42,681 nucleotides of DNA from Gemmatimonadota bacterium. Its GTDB lineage: Bacteria > Gemmatimonadota > Gemmatimonadetes > Longimicrobiales > Gaopeijiaceae. Positions within the stretch are counted from its first letter, which is position 1; every line of letters starts with the position of its first letter. The stretch covers positions 1-42,681 of the forward strand of contig JAPPNM010000074.1 in NCBI GenBank assembly GCA_028873825.1, read 5' to 3'. The translations under genes were made by a program, and so were the position numbers. A model generated the notes under the pieces. It did no database searches. It was not told where the DNA came from and saw nothing but the letters and a program-made list of their open reading frames with translations. This document shows positions 14,889 through 23,181 of this stretch, piece by piece.

Positions 14889-17642
14889 TCAGCTCGCCGG
14901 CCCCGGCCGCTTCGCCGCCCCGTAGTGGATCGCGTTGAAGAGGAGCGGGAAGGTCCCGTGGGACTGCGACCGGAAGGTGATCTTGGGCCCGAAGAGGAAC
15001 AGCTTTCCGGCCCCGATGTCGGCCTCGATCATGCTGGCGCCGCCTTCCAGGTGACGCTGGCCCCAGGCCCACCCGCTCACCAGGGGCTCGGCCGTGTCGT
15101 ACCACGCCAGGCGGCGCACGTTCTCCGCGCCGTCCTCGATGCGGTAGACCGGGCTGTGGCTGTGCAGCACGTTGACGCGGTCGCCGAGCCCGTGGGTGAC
15201 CGGGCTGACGTGCTCGACGCGGATGTCGTGGATGGAGCCGGGGGTGAAGTAGTCGTCCCGGCCGAGGGGCCGTCCCTCGTCGTCGACGAGGAAGTCGGCG
15301 AGAGGAAGGCCGAGTTCGGCCCCCAGCGCGGTGGACGAGCCGATCGCGACGACCGCGCCGCCCTTCTCGACGAACTCGCCGAGCGCGGGCACGCTTTTCT
15401 CGGTCGTCAGCGACCCCGCCCGGTCGCGCAACGAGTCCGGCAGGCCGGCCGGCAGCTCGTCGCCGGAACCGCCGAAGCGACGGACTCCGCCCCCGCCTCC
15501 CATCGCCCCGTCGGGCAGAACGATCACGTCGAAGCGCTTGTTCAGGCCGCCCTTGTCGATCTCGGGCGGATAGACCACCTCGAAGTCGAACTCGAAGTCC
15601 TCCAGCACGTACCGGATCCAGCCCGAGGGCATCGACCCGCCGTAGCGGTCCCAGAGGCCGATCCTCGCGCGGGTCAGCTCGAAGGCGCCCCCGGGCGCGG
15701 CCGCGACGCCGTGAAGGGAAACCCCCAGCTGCTCGGCCCACTCTTCCAGCTGGGACGGCGCGGCGGCCGCCGCCGGGATGTAGAACGCGCCCGGCTGGAA
15801 CGACACTCCCGCCGCGTCGAACGTCCCTTCGACCCAAAAAACCTCGCCGCCGCCCGCCAGCACGCGGTTCACAACCGTGTACGCCGCATTGATGTGGTCC
15901 ACTACGTACCCGGCGGGCGATTCCGCGCCGGCGACGACGCCCGGCAGCGGCTCGGCCAGCCCCTCGATCTCCTGGAAGGGACCGCTGAACCCGTCGAGGA
16001 TGCGGTCGAACTCGATCCCCATCTGGAGCGCCAGCGTCCACCCGGCGTTGTCGTAGGGCGCGATCGGCGGCCCGCCCGGGTACCGGAAGTCGTTCGGGTG
16101 GTTCTGCGGCTCGAACATGTCGAGCACGTGGGGCCGGAAGGCCTGCGCCGCGGTCACCGCGTACGAGCCGGCCGCATAGTCCTTTCCGGCCACGTTGAAG
16201 CCGGCCGCCGCCCGGTGCACCTTGACGCCGCCCTTGAGGAGCGCGTTCACGAAGCGCGTGGCGGTGGGGAAGTCGCGCTGGCCTGCGGGCAGAATGTAGC
16301 CGCGCGCGTCGCGTTTGGCGGGATCGCGCAGGTAGCGGTCGTAGTCCTCCAGCGACGGGCGCCCGCCGGCTTCCTCGGCCACTCCGTCGATCCAGTCCGG
16401 CAGCACCGTCCACGAGTCGCGGCTGCCGCGCTCGATCGAGTTCGTCCCCATGCGCCAGATGTTGAAGAGCAGGTGCTCCCGGTTGCGCGACGCGTAGTCG
16501 AGCACGGCCCTGTTGGCGGTCTGCGAGTAGTCGACCGACTGCCGGAAGTGCCAGCGACCGGGGGCGACCGGAAGCGGCAGGTCGCCGTGGGCGAGCTGGC
16601 GGTCCGGGAGGAAGGGGATCTCGATGGGCGTGGGGTGGCCGGCGGTCTCGGTGAGCAGCCCGATCATGTTCTTGAAGTAGGGCGTCGTGCGCAGCCCTCC
16701 GTTCCACCAGGTGGAGTAGCCGGCGCCGCTCCGCATCGTGGTGCCGCCCTTGCCTTCGACGACCATGCGGTGGTGCATCGCCGAGCCCACCTGGTCGACG
16801 CTCGTGAGGACGATGGGGTCGAGGTTGTGGTTGGGCGGGTCGCGGAAGGGCGGTGCGAACATGACCGTGCCCCGCGGGGCCGTCTGGTGGTGGTTGTAGA
16901 CGATCTGCGGGAACCACTCGCGGTACATGACCCGGTTCATGTTCTCGGTCTCGGCGAGCGAGGCCATGTAGAAGTCGCGGTTGTTGTCGTGCCCGGCGTA
17001 CTTCTGGTAGAGGACCGGGACGCCGCGGCTGGAGCGCTCGAGCGGGTCGTCGTGCCGCATGTACCAGTTGGCGACCAGGGCGTGCCCGTCGGGGTTGGCG
17101 TGGACCGCCAGGAGGATGACGTCGTCCAGGATGCGCATCGTCTCGGCGTCGTCCCGGCTCACCATCTGCCACACCAGCTCCATGAGCTGCTGGACGGTCA
17201 GCACCTCGTTCGCGTGCAGACCTCCGTCGATCCACACGACGGCCCTGCCCTCGGCGGCGAGCGCGCGGGCCTCATCCTCGCCGACGCCCTCGGCCCGCGC
17301 CAGCCGCCGCGCGATCTCCCTGTAGCGGGCGAGGCCGGCCATGTTGGCGGGCGAGGTGATCGTCGCCATCCACTGTTCGCGCCCCTCTTCGGAGAGGCCG
17401 ATCGACTCGAGCGTCATGCGGTCGGACTGCCGGGCGAGGACGTGCCAGTAGTCGGTGAGCTGCTCGTAGTTGACGAGCCGGTAGTCGGTGCCGATCCGGA
17501 AGCCGAACTGCTCCTCGGGGGTGGTGAGCTGGGCGGCGGCGGGAGTGGGGGGGGCGAGAACGGCCAGGGCCGAGAGGGCGACGAGCGTGGCCGGAGCAGT
17601 TGGGAAGCGGGACGGCGAATGTGCGGGAGGGCCGATGTTCAC
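14889..17642 (-). CDS. Exported M14 family zinc carboxypeptidase
   Basis: 917 aa from the GTG at 17642, chosen because it opens a signal peptide (TLVALSALAVLAPPTPAAAQ) preceded by GAGAAAA; an upstream ATG would add 59 Pro/Arg-rich residues. Zinc site: GLHANEVL near 139 (HxxE) and the third ligand in NHHQT near 252. The middle matches large M14 peptidases (DNNRDFYM, WWNGGLRTTPYFKNM). The C-terminal third resembles a class I glutamine-amidotransferase-like fold (VIVLPDGAMGG, GGAVVAIGSSTALG), common in these enzymes. It acts in the periplasm or outside on peptides. First gene of a probable pair with the CPBP protease. Confidence 0.9.
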   Translation of the reverse strand: MNIGPPAHSPSRFPTAPATLVALSALAVLAPPTPAAAQLTTPEEQFGFRIGTDYRLVNYEQLTDYWHVLARQSDRMTLESIGLSEEGREQWMATITSPANMAGLARYREIARRLARAEGVGEDEARALAAEGRAVVWIDGGLHANEVLTVQQLMELVWQMVSRDDAETMRILDDVILLAVHANPDGHALVANWYMRHDDPLERSSRGVPVLYQKYAGHDNNRDFYMASLAETENMNRVMYREWFPQIVYNHHQTAPRGTVMFAPPFRDPPNHNLDPIVLTSVDQVGSAMHHRMVVEGKGGTTMRSGAGYSTWWNGGLRTTPYFKNMIGLLTETAGHPTPIEIPFLPDRQLAHGDLPLPVAPGRWHFRQSVDYSQTANRAVLDYASRNREHLLFNIWRMGTNSIERGSRDSWTVLPDWIDGVAEEAGGRPSLEDYDRYLRDPAKRDARGYILPAGQRDFPTATRFVNALLKGGVKVHRAAAGFNVAGKDYAAGSYAVTAAQAFRPHVLDMFEPQNHPNDFRYPGGPPIAPYDNAGWTLALQMGIEFDRILDGFSGPFQEIEGLAEPLPGVVAGAESPAGYVVDHINAAYTVVNRVLAGGGEVFWVEGTFDAAGVSFQPGAFYIPAAAAAPSQLEEWAEQLGVSLHGVAAAPGGAFELTRARIGLWDRYGGSMPSGWIRYVLEDFEFDFEVVYPPEIDKGGLNKRFDVIVLPDGAMGGGGGVRRFGGSGDELPAGLPDSLRDRAGSLTTEKSVPALGEFVEKGGAVVAIGSSTALGAELGLPLADFLVDDEGRPLGRDDYFTPGSIHDIRVEHVSPVTHGLGDRVNVLHSHSPVYRIEDGAENVRRLAWYDTAEPLVSGWAWGQRHLEGGASMIEADIGAGKLFLFGPKITFRSQSHGTFPLLFNAIHYGAAKRPGPAS

Positions 17643-17903
17643 GGGGTTTTCTCGGAGCTCGGGGAAGTGCTGGGATGGATGCGGACAGCTACAGTAGCGG
17701 GCGGGTGGCGAGGCGGGGAAGGGGTGGGGCGCAAAACGACCGTTGCTCGTCCCTCCTTTGGGCGTGGTGCCTTCCTCGGGCGGATGCGCCCGCAGGCGGC
17801 GCCGATGCGCTTCGAGCAAGGCATCCGCCTGCTTGGGGAATTACATACGTGAGTAACCATACTCAGGATTTAATTCCCACCACGCCTCCCGAAACGATCG
17901 CGT

Positions 17904-18605
17904 TCACACCAACACACCTCGATCACCCCACTTGTCCATGAACTCATGAAGTCGCCGGCGTATATAGTTGTCCGGATTGATGATGAAGAACGTCCGGTTG
18001 CTCAGGCGGCGCCAGTAGTAGGCCATCGTACCGTAAGGGAGGTGGTATTTCCAACACCGAATCTCATTGGCGTGGTCACCCATGTGCCTTGCGTTGTGGT
18101 GGTAGATCACGGCGGCTCGCCCATCGGCTAGTCCCATTGCTTCAAAGAGCGGGATTCGCTTGGTACTCTCCCTTCGCCTCGGATCAAAACGTGCGTCCGG
18201 GAAGAGTCCGTTGTCAGGATCGGCGAAGACGAGATCGCACTGGCCGATCTGACTCCTCGTTCGGTCAAACCACTGCTGCCGCCAGCACTCGCGGTCGCGG
18301 ATATTGATGTCGTTGACCGCAAGGCGATCAGCGGCAAAAACAGCGTCGCCAAGAATGCCCGACTCCTGGATGTTCGCGACGGATCGCCGGTCGGGAACCA
18401 ACTCCCTCAGCGCTTCGAACAGGTCGGGGTCAAGGTGTCGCCACTCGTGCGAATTACGGAGATACGCAGTGTGTCGCCCGTCACCGACCGGTCCATCGTT
18501 GGGATGCAGGTACCAAGCGACACCGAGACTTCTTCCTCCTCGGATGGCCCTCAGAAGTCCATACTTGACGAAGTCCCCGATATCCCCCACGTAACGGTCC
18601 TGCAT
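17904..18605 (-). CDS. Conserved protein of unknown function, possible nucleotide-binding or methyltransferase-like fold
   Basis: 233 aa, ATG at 18605 preceded by CAGGAG. It opens MQDRYVGDIGDFVKYGLLRA, a start I associate with a widespread but uncharacterised family. A strand followed by VFADPDNGLFP near 128-138 resembles the D/N-P-x motif loop of some Rossmann methyltransferases (DPPY-like), but no SAM-binding glycine loop is evident, so the function stays open. No signal peptide or membrane segment. GC is clearly lower than in the flanking genes (ATA, TTT and AAT codons are frequent), suggesting recent transfer. It is flanked by AT-rich spacers and stands alone. Confidence 0.7.
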   Translation of the reverse strand: MQDRYVGDIGDFVKYGLLRAIRGGRSLGVAWYLHPNDGPVGDGRHTAYLRNSHEWRHLDPDLFEALRELVPDRRSVANIQESGILGDAVFAADRLAVNDINIRDRECWRQQWFDRTRSQIGQCDLVFADPDNGLFPDARFDPRRRESTKRIPLFEAMGLADGRAAVIYHHNARHMGDHANEIRCWKYHLPYGTMAYYWRRLSNRTFFIINPDNYIRRRLHEFMDKWGDRGVLV

Positions 18606-18655
18606 ACGGTCGCTCTCCTGTTGAGTTTGTGAGACAATATCATGGCTGCATTCTT

Positions 18656-18688
18656 ATATAACCTTAACGAATTATGAGATTTTGTCAA
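18656..18688 (-). promoter_or_regulatory. Possible promoter of the 18605 gene
   Basis: On the minus strand a perfect TTGACA (18688-18683) is followed after 21 bases by TTATAT/TATATA (around 18661-18655). The boxes are good but the spacing is longer than the usual 17, so another -10 in the same AT-rich stretch may be used. The region is by far the most AT-rich near this gene. Confidence 0.35.
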
Positions 18689-18782
18689 CCCCTCTTGAAT
18701 CACACAGCCAAAGGGGAGTGTCCGGTCTCGGCCTGGAGAGTGGCGTACCGCAGCAGCTTGCCGTCCAGTCCCCGCGCGCGAT

Positions 18783-19118
18783 GTGTCATGGGAGCGGCTC
18801 CGCATAGAGGTGCTCAAGGGGCCGACCGGCCCAGCTTACGCGGCGGAAATGGAACGGGTGGCCAGAAAAGCGAATCCCGATACGTACTCCCGGAGGCCGG
18901 CATGGTTCTCCGTCCCCAATCTGATCGCCTTCGGCGAACGGGTGATCGACGGCCATATCGAGCGCCTCAACCACCCCGAGGGGCGTTCTTCGGTCTTCTG
19001 GCGGAACCCCGAAGCGACCGGCGGTCCCGAGGACTGCGCCGACCGCCTATTTCTGCGCCCCTTCGCTTTGGTCGATAGCCGGACCTCGGGGGTCCCCAAG
19101 GGTCCGGCTCTTCGTTAG
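18783..19118 (+). pseudogene. Truncated homologue of the lipoprotein gene at 34048-34551
   Basis: From the GTG at 18783 the frame reads SWERLRIEVLKGPTGPAYAA and later VPNLIAFGERVIDGHIERL. The lipoprotein at 34048-34551 has RRLTVEVLRGPNGPAWVAEL and IPRLIGFHERGIQGLAARL, so these are paralogues. The signal peptide and N-terminal ~90 residues found in the other copy are absent here, and the C-terminus diverges after about residue 60. It could be a 5'-truncated relic or a short intracellular form; the upstream sequence in this frame does not resemble the paralogue. The family has no function I know. The stop overlaps the convergent hydrolase stop by 4 bp. Confidence 0.55.
19077..19109. terminator. 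Hairpin between convergent genes
   Basis: A perfect 9-bp inverted repeat, AGCCGGACC / GGTCCGGCT, with a 15-nt loop that itself holds GGGGTCCCC. It sits just downstream of the hydrolase stop (minus strand) and at the end of the plus-strand relic, so it could serve both directions. There is only a weak T-run next to it. Confidence 0.5.
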
Positions 19119-20047
19119 GCCGAGTGCTTCTTGAAGAAGCGGTCCATGGCCTCTACCGCCCGGTCAACATCTTCCGGGATATCGTAGAGCGACACGTGCG
19201 TAGCGCCGGTGATCTCAACCAACTCCTTGGGATCAGACGCTTTTTCATGGAATGAGGTGGTCAAAGGCGCAGTGTCGGCGTGTTCACCATGGATGCCAAT
19301 GAACGGCGTGTAGAGGTAGGGCGCGTAGCTCATCGCATCGGCGAGCATCGGTGCTTCCAACATGAAGGACGGTGCCAAGTGGTTGTAGTTTGGGTAGGTC
19401 TGGGCACCGGCCCTCGCGGTCATGTAGTAGTCGTAACCGTCGCGCAGGGCGCCTTCCGGGGCATCTTTGGCCGCTTCCAGCCCCAAGGCGTCCACATACT
19501 CGACCTCACCGGTTTCGTAGGTCTTTTGCCGACCGGCGTTCTGTGCCGTGATCAGCGCGGTGATCGTCTCTCGATCCATCGTACCGAAGTAGGACTGTTG
19601 GTTGCCGAGCATGCCGGAGACGGAAGCGATGGCCTTGAGGCGCTTGTCCGTCGTGGCGACGAGGGCGATGTAGCCACCTGAGGCGCAAACGCCCAGCCCG
19701 AAGAGCCTCTGACGATCGACGAAGGGCAGCGTTCCCATGAAGCTGATCGCGTCACGGATGCTCTCGATCTTCATGAAGGAGTTCTCGTTGTTGCGAATCT
19801 CCCCTTCGCTGTCGCCGTAGCCGATGTGGTCGAAGACGATGGTGACGTAGCCCCGCTCAGCGAGACGATGACCGTAGACGGCGCCGGTCTGCTCTTTTAC
19901 CTGGTTGAAGGGTCCGGAGTAGATGATTGCCGGGCAGCTGCCGTTCTCGTCGAATCCTTCCGGGATGTAGAGGTGAGCAGCGAGGTTATTACCCAAGCTC
20001 TTGAACTGGGTGTCGTTCTTGACGGGTGCGAGGGTCTGGTTCGTCAT
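19115..20047 (-). CDS. Alpha/beta hydrolase (dienelactone hydrolase/YcjY-like)
   Basis: 310 aa from the ATG at 20047; the longer upstream frame has no protein-like sequence. The alpha/beta hydrolase core is visible: strand YVTIVFDHIGYGDSEG near 85-100, nucleophile elbow GVCASGGY near 138-145 (Ser in CASGG), the acid in FIGIHGEHAD near 258, and the catalytic His in GATHVSLYD near 287. This pattern matches YcjY/DLH-like hydrolases that act on small esters or acyl groups; the substrate is not predictable. There is no signal peptide, so it is cytosolic. Codon use is less GC-rich than in the neighbours (Asn, Lys and Tyr are common), which suggests acquisition together with the preceding 17904-18605 gene. 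Confidence 0.85.
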   Translation of the reverse strand: MTNQTLAPVKNDTQFKSLGNNLAAHLYIPEGFDENGSCPAIIYSGPFNQVKEQTGAVYGHRLAERGYVTIVFDHIGYGDSEGEIRNNENSFMKIESIRDAISFMGTLPFVDRQRLFGLGVCASGGYIALVATTDKRLKAIASVSGMLGNQQSYFGTMDRETITALITAQNAGRQKTYETGEVEYVDALGLEAAKDAPEGALRDGYDYYMTARAGAQTYPNYNHLAPSFMLEAPMLADAMSYAPYLYTPFIGIHGEHADTAPLTTSFHEKASDPKELVEITGATHVSLYDIPEDVDRAVEAMDRFFKKHSA

Positions 20048-20253
20048 GGTTCGTTCCGTTTGGGTGTCGGTGCTTTCGCCGCGGCGGATACGGCTACCCA
20101 AGATAACCCCTCGGCCATCCGCTGGCGCGCAAAGGACCTCGGCTCGTGCCACGCCGATACTGCGAATCCCCCAACGGATGCGTCTGATCGAATTGACAGG
20201 GTTCGTCGGAGCGTTCGCGGGTGTCCCCGCCATCGCGTCGGCGGCGACCGCCA

Positions 20254-20565
20254 TCACAGGGAGATGTCCCCCCCGGGATCGCGGTGCCGGAGCCGTTTCA
20301 ACGCGCCTTCGGCCTCATCCAGGCGGACCCGCCGCAGCTCTTCGTCCACCCGCGCCCGCCTCCACGCGGGCTGTCCGCCCGACTGCGGCACCCGCAACAC
20401 CGCGCCTTCGCCGACCCCGCCGGGCAGGCGCGCCAGCGGCACATCGATTCGGGCGCCGTCGTCGTCCGCCACCAGGAGCGCGACCCGTCCCTCAACGCGG
20501 TCGACCACCCAGATGCGGGCGGCTGCCTCCCCGCCCACGCCGCGACCTTCCTCGGGGCCTGTCAA
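20254..20565 (-). CDS. DUF3006 family protein
   Basis: 103 aa. The TTG start at 20565 overlaps the TGA of the upstream gene (TTGA). The centre, IWVVDRVEGRVALLVADDDG, then IDVPLARLPGGVGEGAVLRV, matches DUF3006, a small beta-rich domain. The rest (EELRRVRLDEAEGALKRL) is the usual helical tail. In many bacteria DUF3006 follows or is fused to ComEC-like metallo-beta-lactamase proteins, as here, so the two products probably act together; the molecular role is unknown. Confidence 0.8.
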   Translation of the reverse strand: MTGPEEGRGVGGEAAARIWVVDRVEGRVALLVADDDGARIDVPLARLPGGVGEGAVLRVPQSGGQPAWRRARVDEELRRVRLDEAEGALKRLRHRDPGGDISL

Positions 20566-21932
20566 TAGCTGAATGCGACCACCGCCGCCCCCTTGGCATC
20601 GTAGAGCGTGGCAGTGTCCCCGTTGTTGTTCCAGACGGCCCGCCGTCGGCCCATGTAGTAGCGTTCGCCATCGGATTGGCCAACCCCCGAGTGCACCACA
20701 ATCCTGCCTTCCCCCGCGATCACGGCACCGGGCGGGAACCGGAAGCAGTGGTTCGACAGGTCGCAGAGCCGCCAGCCCCCGATGGCGGCCGCCGCCGCGT
20801 CCGTGTTTTCCACCACGACGTACTCGCCGTTGGGATTCCGGTGATCGTTGCCCGGTGCGTCGGCCTGCACGGTGATCCGCAGACCCGTATGCAGGTGTGC
20901 GGCGGATACCGCCCCGGTCGCGACGACAGCCGTTCTCTCTCGTCGTCCGTCCCCCCCGCCCGCCGCCACGGTGGCGCGTCCGCCGCCGCGCACGGAAGCC
21001 ACCCCGTCCCCCCGCACCACCGCAAAGCTCCCGTCATCGCGACCGCGAACCTCGACATGCCCATGCAGGTCGGTGCGGAGTATCTCGCCCGCGGTTGCGG
21101 CGTACGCCTCCAGCGCGACCCGGTGCGGATGGCCGTAGCTGTTGCGCCCGACCGAAATCACCACGACCCGGGGCCGCGCCGCCTCGAGAAAGCTCCGGGT
21201 GAACCCGTTGTAGCTGCCGTGATGGGGCGCTTTCAGGAGCGTCAGGGCGGGAACGGCGGTCAGCCCGACCAGGTGGTTGAGCTGGCGGACCTCCGAGTCG
21301 CCGCTGAGCAGCGCGGTGAAGCTGCCGAACCGGACCAGCAGCGTGACCGAACGGTCGTTGAGTCCGGCGGCGCCACGCGGGAGGAGCGGAAGCACCTCGA
21401 GCGTCGCGGAGCCCAGGGAGATCGTCCGGGGCGTGGCCTCCAGGTACGTGATGTCGGGCCTGGCCTCGAGGGCCGCGATCAGTCCGCGGTAGGTGGCCGT
21501 CGTGTGCGGATCTCCGTTGTCCATGAAAAAACGGACGGGGAACGACGCGATCACGCCGGCCATCCCGCCGATGTGGTCCGCGTGGGGGTGGGTGGCGACG
21601 AGCAGGTCGATCCGCTCCACGCCCAGCTCGCCAAGGAGCGAAACGACGTTGCCCGGGCCCGCGTCGATCAGTGCCGTCTGTCCCTCGGGCGCCTGCAGGA
21701 GCACCGCGTCGCCCTGTCCCACATCCAGGAGCGTGACGCGGAGGACGGTGTCGGGAGCGGAAGGGGCGGTGGTCGGCGGAGCCGTGGCCGCGATCGAGCC
21801 GGTTGCCGTCGCCACGAGGGCGGAGACAGCCAGGAGGGCGCGTATGACCCGGCGGACCGAGCCGCGGGGATTCGTCGACGAATCCCCAGGCGATCGGATC
21901 GGACCGGGCGATGCCATGGTCGATCGGGACAT
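20562..21932 (-). CDS. Secreted ComEC-like metallo-beta-lactamase protein with lamin-tail domain
   Basis: 456 aa, ATG at 21932. The N-terminus is a signal peptide or anchor (VIRALLAVSALVATATG). Residues about 50-310 are the metallo-beta-lactamase domain of ComEC/Rec2: LLDVGQGDAVLL, the zinc motif THPHADHIGG, LLSGDSE and APHHGSYNG. The C-terminal ~110 residues form a lamin-tail domain (GEYVVVENTD, GWRLCDLSNHCFRFPPG, VWNNNGDTATLYD). The membrane channel part of ComEC is absent. Such free domains are thought to be extracytoplasmic nucleases or phosphodiesterases; the lamin tail may bind a surface or DNA. It is co-translated with DUF3006. Confidence 0.85.
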   Translation of the reverse strand: MSRSTMASPGPIRSPGDSSTNPRGSVRRVIRALLAVSALVATATGSIAATAPPTTAPSAPDTVLRVTLLDVGQGDAVLLQAPEGQTALIDAGPGNVVSLLGELGVERIDLLVATHPHADHIGGMAGVIASFPVRFFMDNGDPHTTATYRGLIAALEARPDITYLEATPRTISLGSATLEVLPLLPRGAAGLNDRSVTLLVRFGSFTALLSGDSEVRQLNHLVGLTAVPALTLLKAPHHGSYNGFTRSFLEAARPRVVVISVGRNSYGHPHRVALEAYAATAGEILRTDLHGHVEVRGRDDGSFAVVRGDGVASVRGGGRATVAAGGGDGRRERTAVVATGAVSAAHLHTGLRITVQADAPGNDHRNPNGEYVVVENTDAAAAAIGGWRLCDLSNHCFRFPPGAVIAGEGRIVVHSGVGQSDGERYYMGRRRAVWNNNGDTATLYDAKGAAVVAFSY

Positions 21933-22195
21933 GCAGGGTAGTGTAGGGGGCGCCGTTCAAGACCACCAGAAGCCCGCCGCCCTCTGCGTGCAGTCCCGGT
22001 CGCAGTCCCAGCCGGAACCAGTGTATGTGGTGGAGCACGGCGGGTCGCGGGCGTACACCTGGATGAAGGAACCGCCTCCGGGAGGCGGGGCTGGAGAAAG
22101 AAGGGGCGCAGGAGGGGACCGCACCGGCAGCGGCGCGAGCGGAAGCCGACGACGGGGAGGATGCTGCACCGGGACGCCTCGACCGGCGTCCCGCT

Positions 22196-22423
22196 TCAGG
22201 CGGTCCGCTCCCTGAAGAGCACGTGTATGGCGAGAGCCCGTTTTTCGGCAGGCGTCGTACCCTCGAGATCCCGAATGACGCGATTCGCCCTAGCCAGAAA
22301 GGCCGCCACGTCACTCTTCAAGACCAGACTCAAGACACACCGAAGGTCCACCTGCCGGGGCGCCCCGCGTCGTGACCGGTGGAGTAGCAGCTCGGCCGCA
22401 TCGAGCCAGTGTTCAGGGTTCAC
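22196..22423 (-). pseudogene. HEPN-like protein with in-frame deletion of its core (module copy 1)
   Basis: 75 aa, GTG at 22423, overlapping the end of the small gene upstream by 11 bp. The ends match the intact homologue at 28275-28745: MNPEHWLDAAELL and RRGAPRQVDLRC at the start, and TPAEKRALAIHVLFRERTA at the end. About 80 internal residues are missing, including the TYYALFH helix and the R-x6-H motif. The frame is kept across the deletion, so a short protein could still be made, but catalysis would be lost. Confidence 0.65.
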
Positions 22424-22724
22424 AACCCGTCGCTTCCGCCATCGCCTCTTCCAGTTCCGCCCGCAGCTGATAGCGGAAGCCGGTGTCGATGAGCAGGTCC
22501 TCTTCGAGCATCGCGTCGCGGATCTGGTCCTGGAAATCCAGCAACTCGCCGCCCCCCATCCTGGACGGCATCTCGTCGAACACGAAGACGATGTCCACCA
22601 TGTCGTACCCGTAGTGATCCACGAACGGCTTGAGCGTCAGCTCCGTCTGGTGAGCGCCGAAATGATCGGCGTAGGCGCGCTCCGCGATGGTCCTGATTCT
22701 CGACAGACTTTCCCGGGCCACCAT
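22413..22724 (-). CDS. Small partner protein of the HEPN-like gene (module copy 1)
   Basis: 103 aa, ATG at 22724 preceded by AGGGAGG. It is clearly homologous to the product of 28751-29044: both have VDHYGYD(I/M)VD, VFVFDEMPS and a C-terminal R-ELEEAM. It is acidic, with an N-terminal helix and one strand-rich segment. I do not recognise a named family. Gene order (small acidic protein first, HEPN second, overlapping) resembles antitoxin-toxin pairs, so an antitoxin role is a reasonable inference. Here the partner has lost its core while this gene remains open, as expected if it is harmless or still useful. Confidence 0.65.
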   Translation of the reverse strand: MVARESLSRIRTIAERAYADHFGAHQTELTLKPFVDHYGYDMVDIVFVFDEMPSRMGGGELLDFQDQIRDAMLEEDLLIDTGFRYQLRAELEEAMAEATGCEP

Positions 22725-22860
22725 GTCGTCCCTCCCTTCGGTTTGAGGCGAGACGAATCTAACGCGGGGCGATAAGCGGCGCGTCATCGAGCGGTTGTCG
22801 GCGAGCCGGGATTTCCCGCCGCCCGGTCAATCCAGCGCGAGCAGGTACCTGCGCCGAGGG

Positions 22861-23064
22861 TGTCAGAAGCCGGAGGGTCTCCAGGTTCCTGCGCCTCAGC
22901 CTGCGCACCGGCGCGAACGACTCGGAAGCTGCTCGGAAGTCCAGCGCTTCCGAGTTTACTTCCGGCATCGGCCACTCGTCAAAGGCCTCGCCGATGGCGA
23001 AGCGCCGCATCTCGGCGATGAGCTGCGCGTCGGCCTGCCGGTTGGTGGAGCCGACGCGGACATG
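22861..23064 (-). pseudogene. Internal fragment of an AlbA_2-type ATP-binding protein
   Basis: The minus frame reads HVRVGSTNRQAD, then LIAEMRRFAIGEAFDEWPMP, then VRRLRRRNLETLRLLT. This matches the linker between the AlbA_2 (Schlafen-like) domain and the C-terminal part of the widespread bacterial AlbA_2/ATP-binding regulators (pattern RxGSTNRxA...RLRRxDLETLRLL). Both flanks are missing, so it is a relic. Such genes often sit in defence or toxin-rich islands. Confidence 0.6.
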
Positions 23065-23140
23065 GGGGTTCGGCTTCGGCGACCCGTGCGTTTGATGAAG
23101 TGCGGCCTCGACGGACTCTTCCGAGTCCCATGATGAGGGA

Positions 23141-23158
23141 ACGGGGTCAACGCCCCGT
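23141..23158 (-). terminator. Possible hairpin downstream of btuB
   Basis: ACGGGG-TCAACG-CCCCGT forms a 6-bp GC stem 24 bases after the btuB stop. It lacks a T-run, so this is a weak call. Confidence 0.3.
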
Positions 23159-23181
23159 CAGCATTCCCACCGCAGGTCACC

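Noticed and set aside
14556-17852. 1098-codon plus-strand frame opposite the M14 peptidase
   Set aside because: Antisense shadow of a GC-rich gene; composition is Arg/Gly/Val-rich with no domain, while the minus strand has signal peptide and zinc motifs.
22071-22092. GC hairpin CCGCCTCC-GGGAGGCGG as a terminator
   Set aside because: No T-run and more than 100 bases from the nearest gene end; may be chance in GC-rich DNA.
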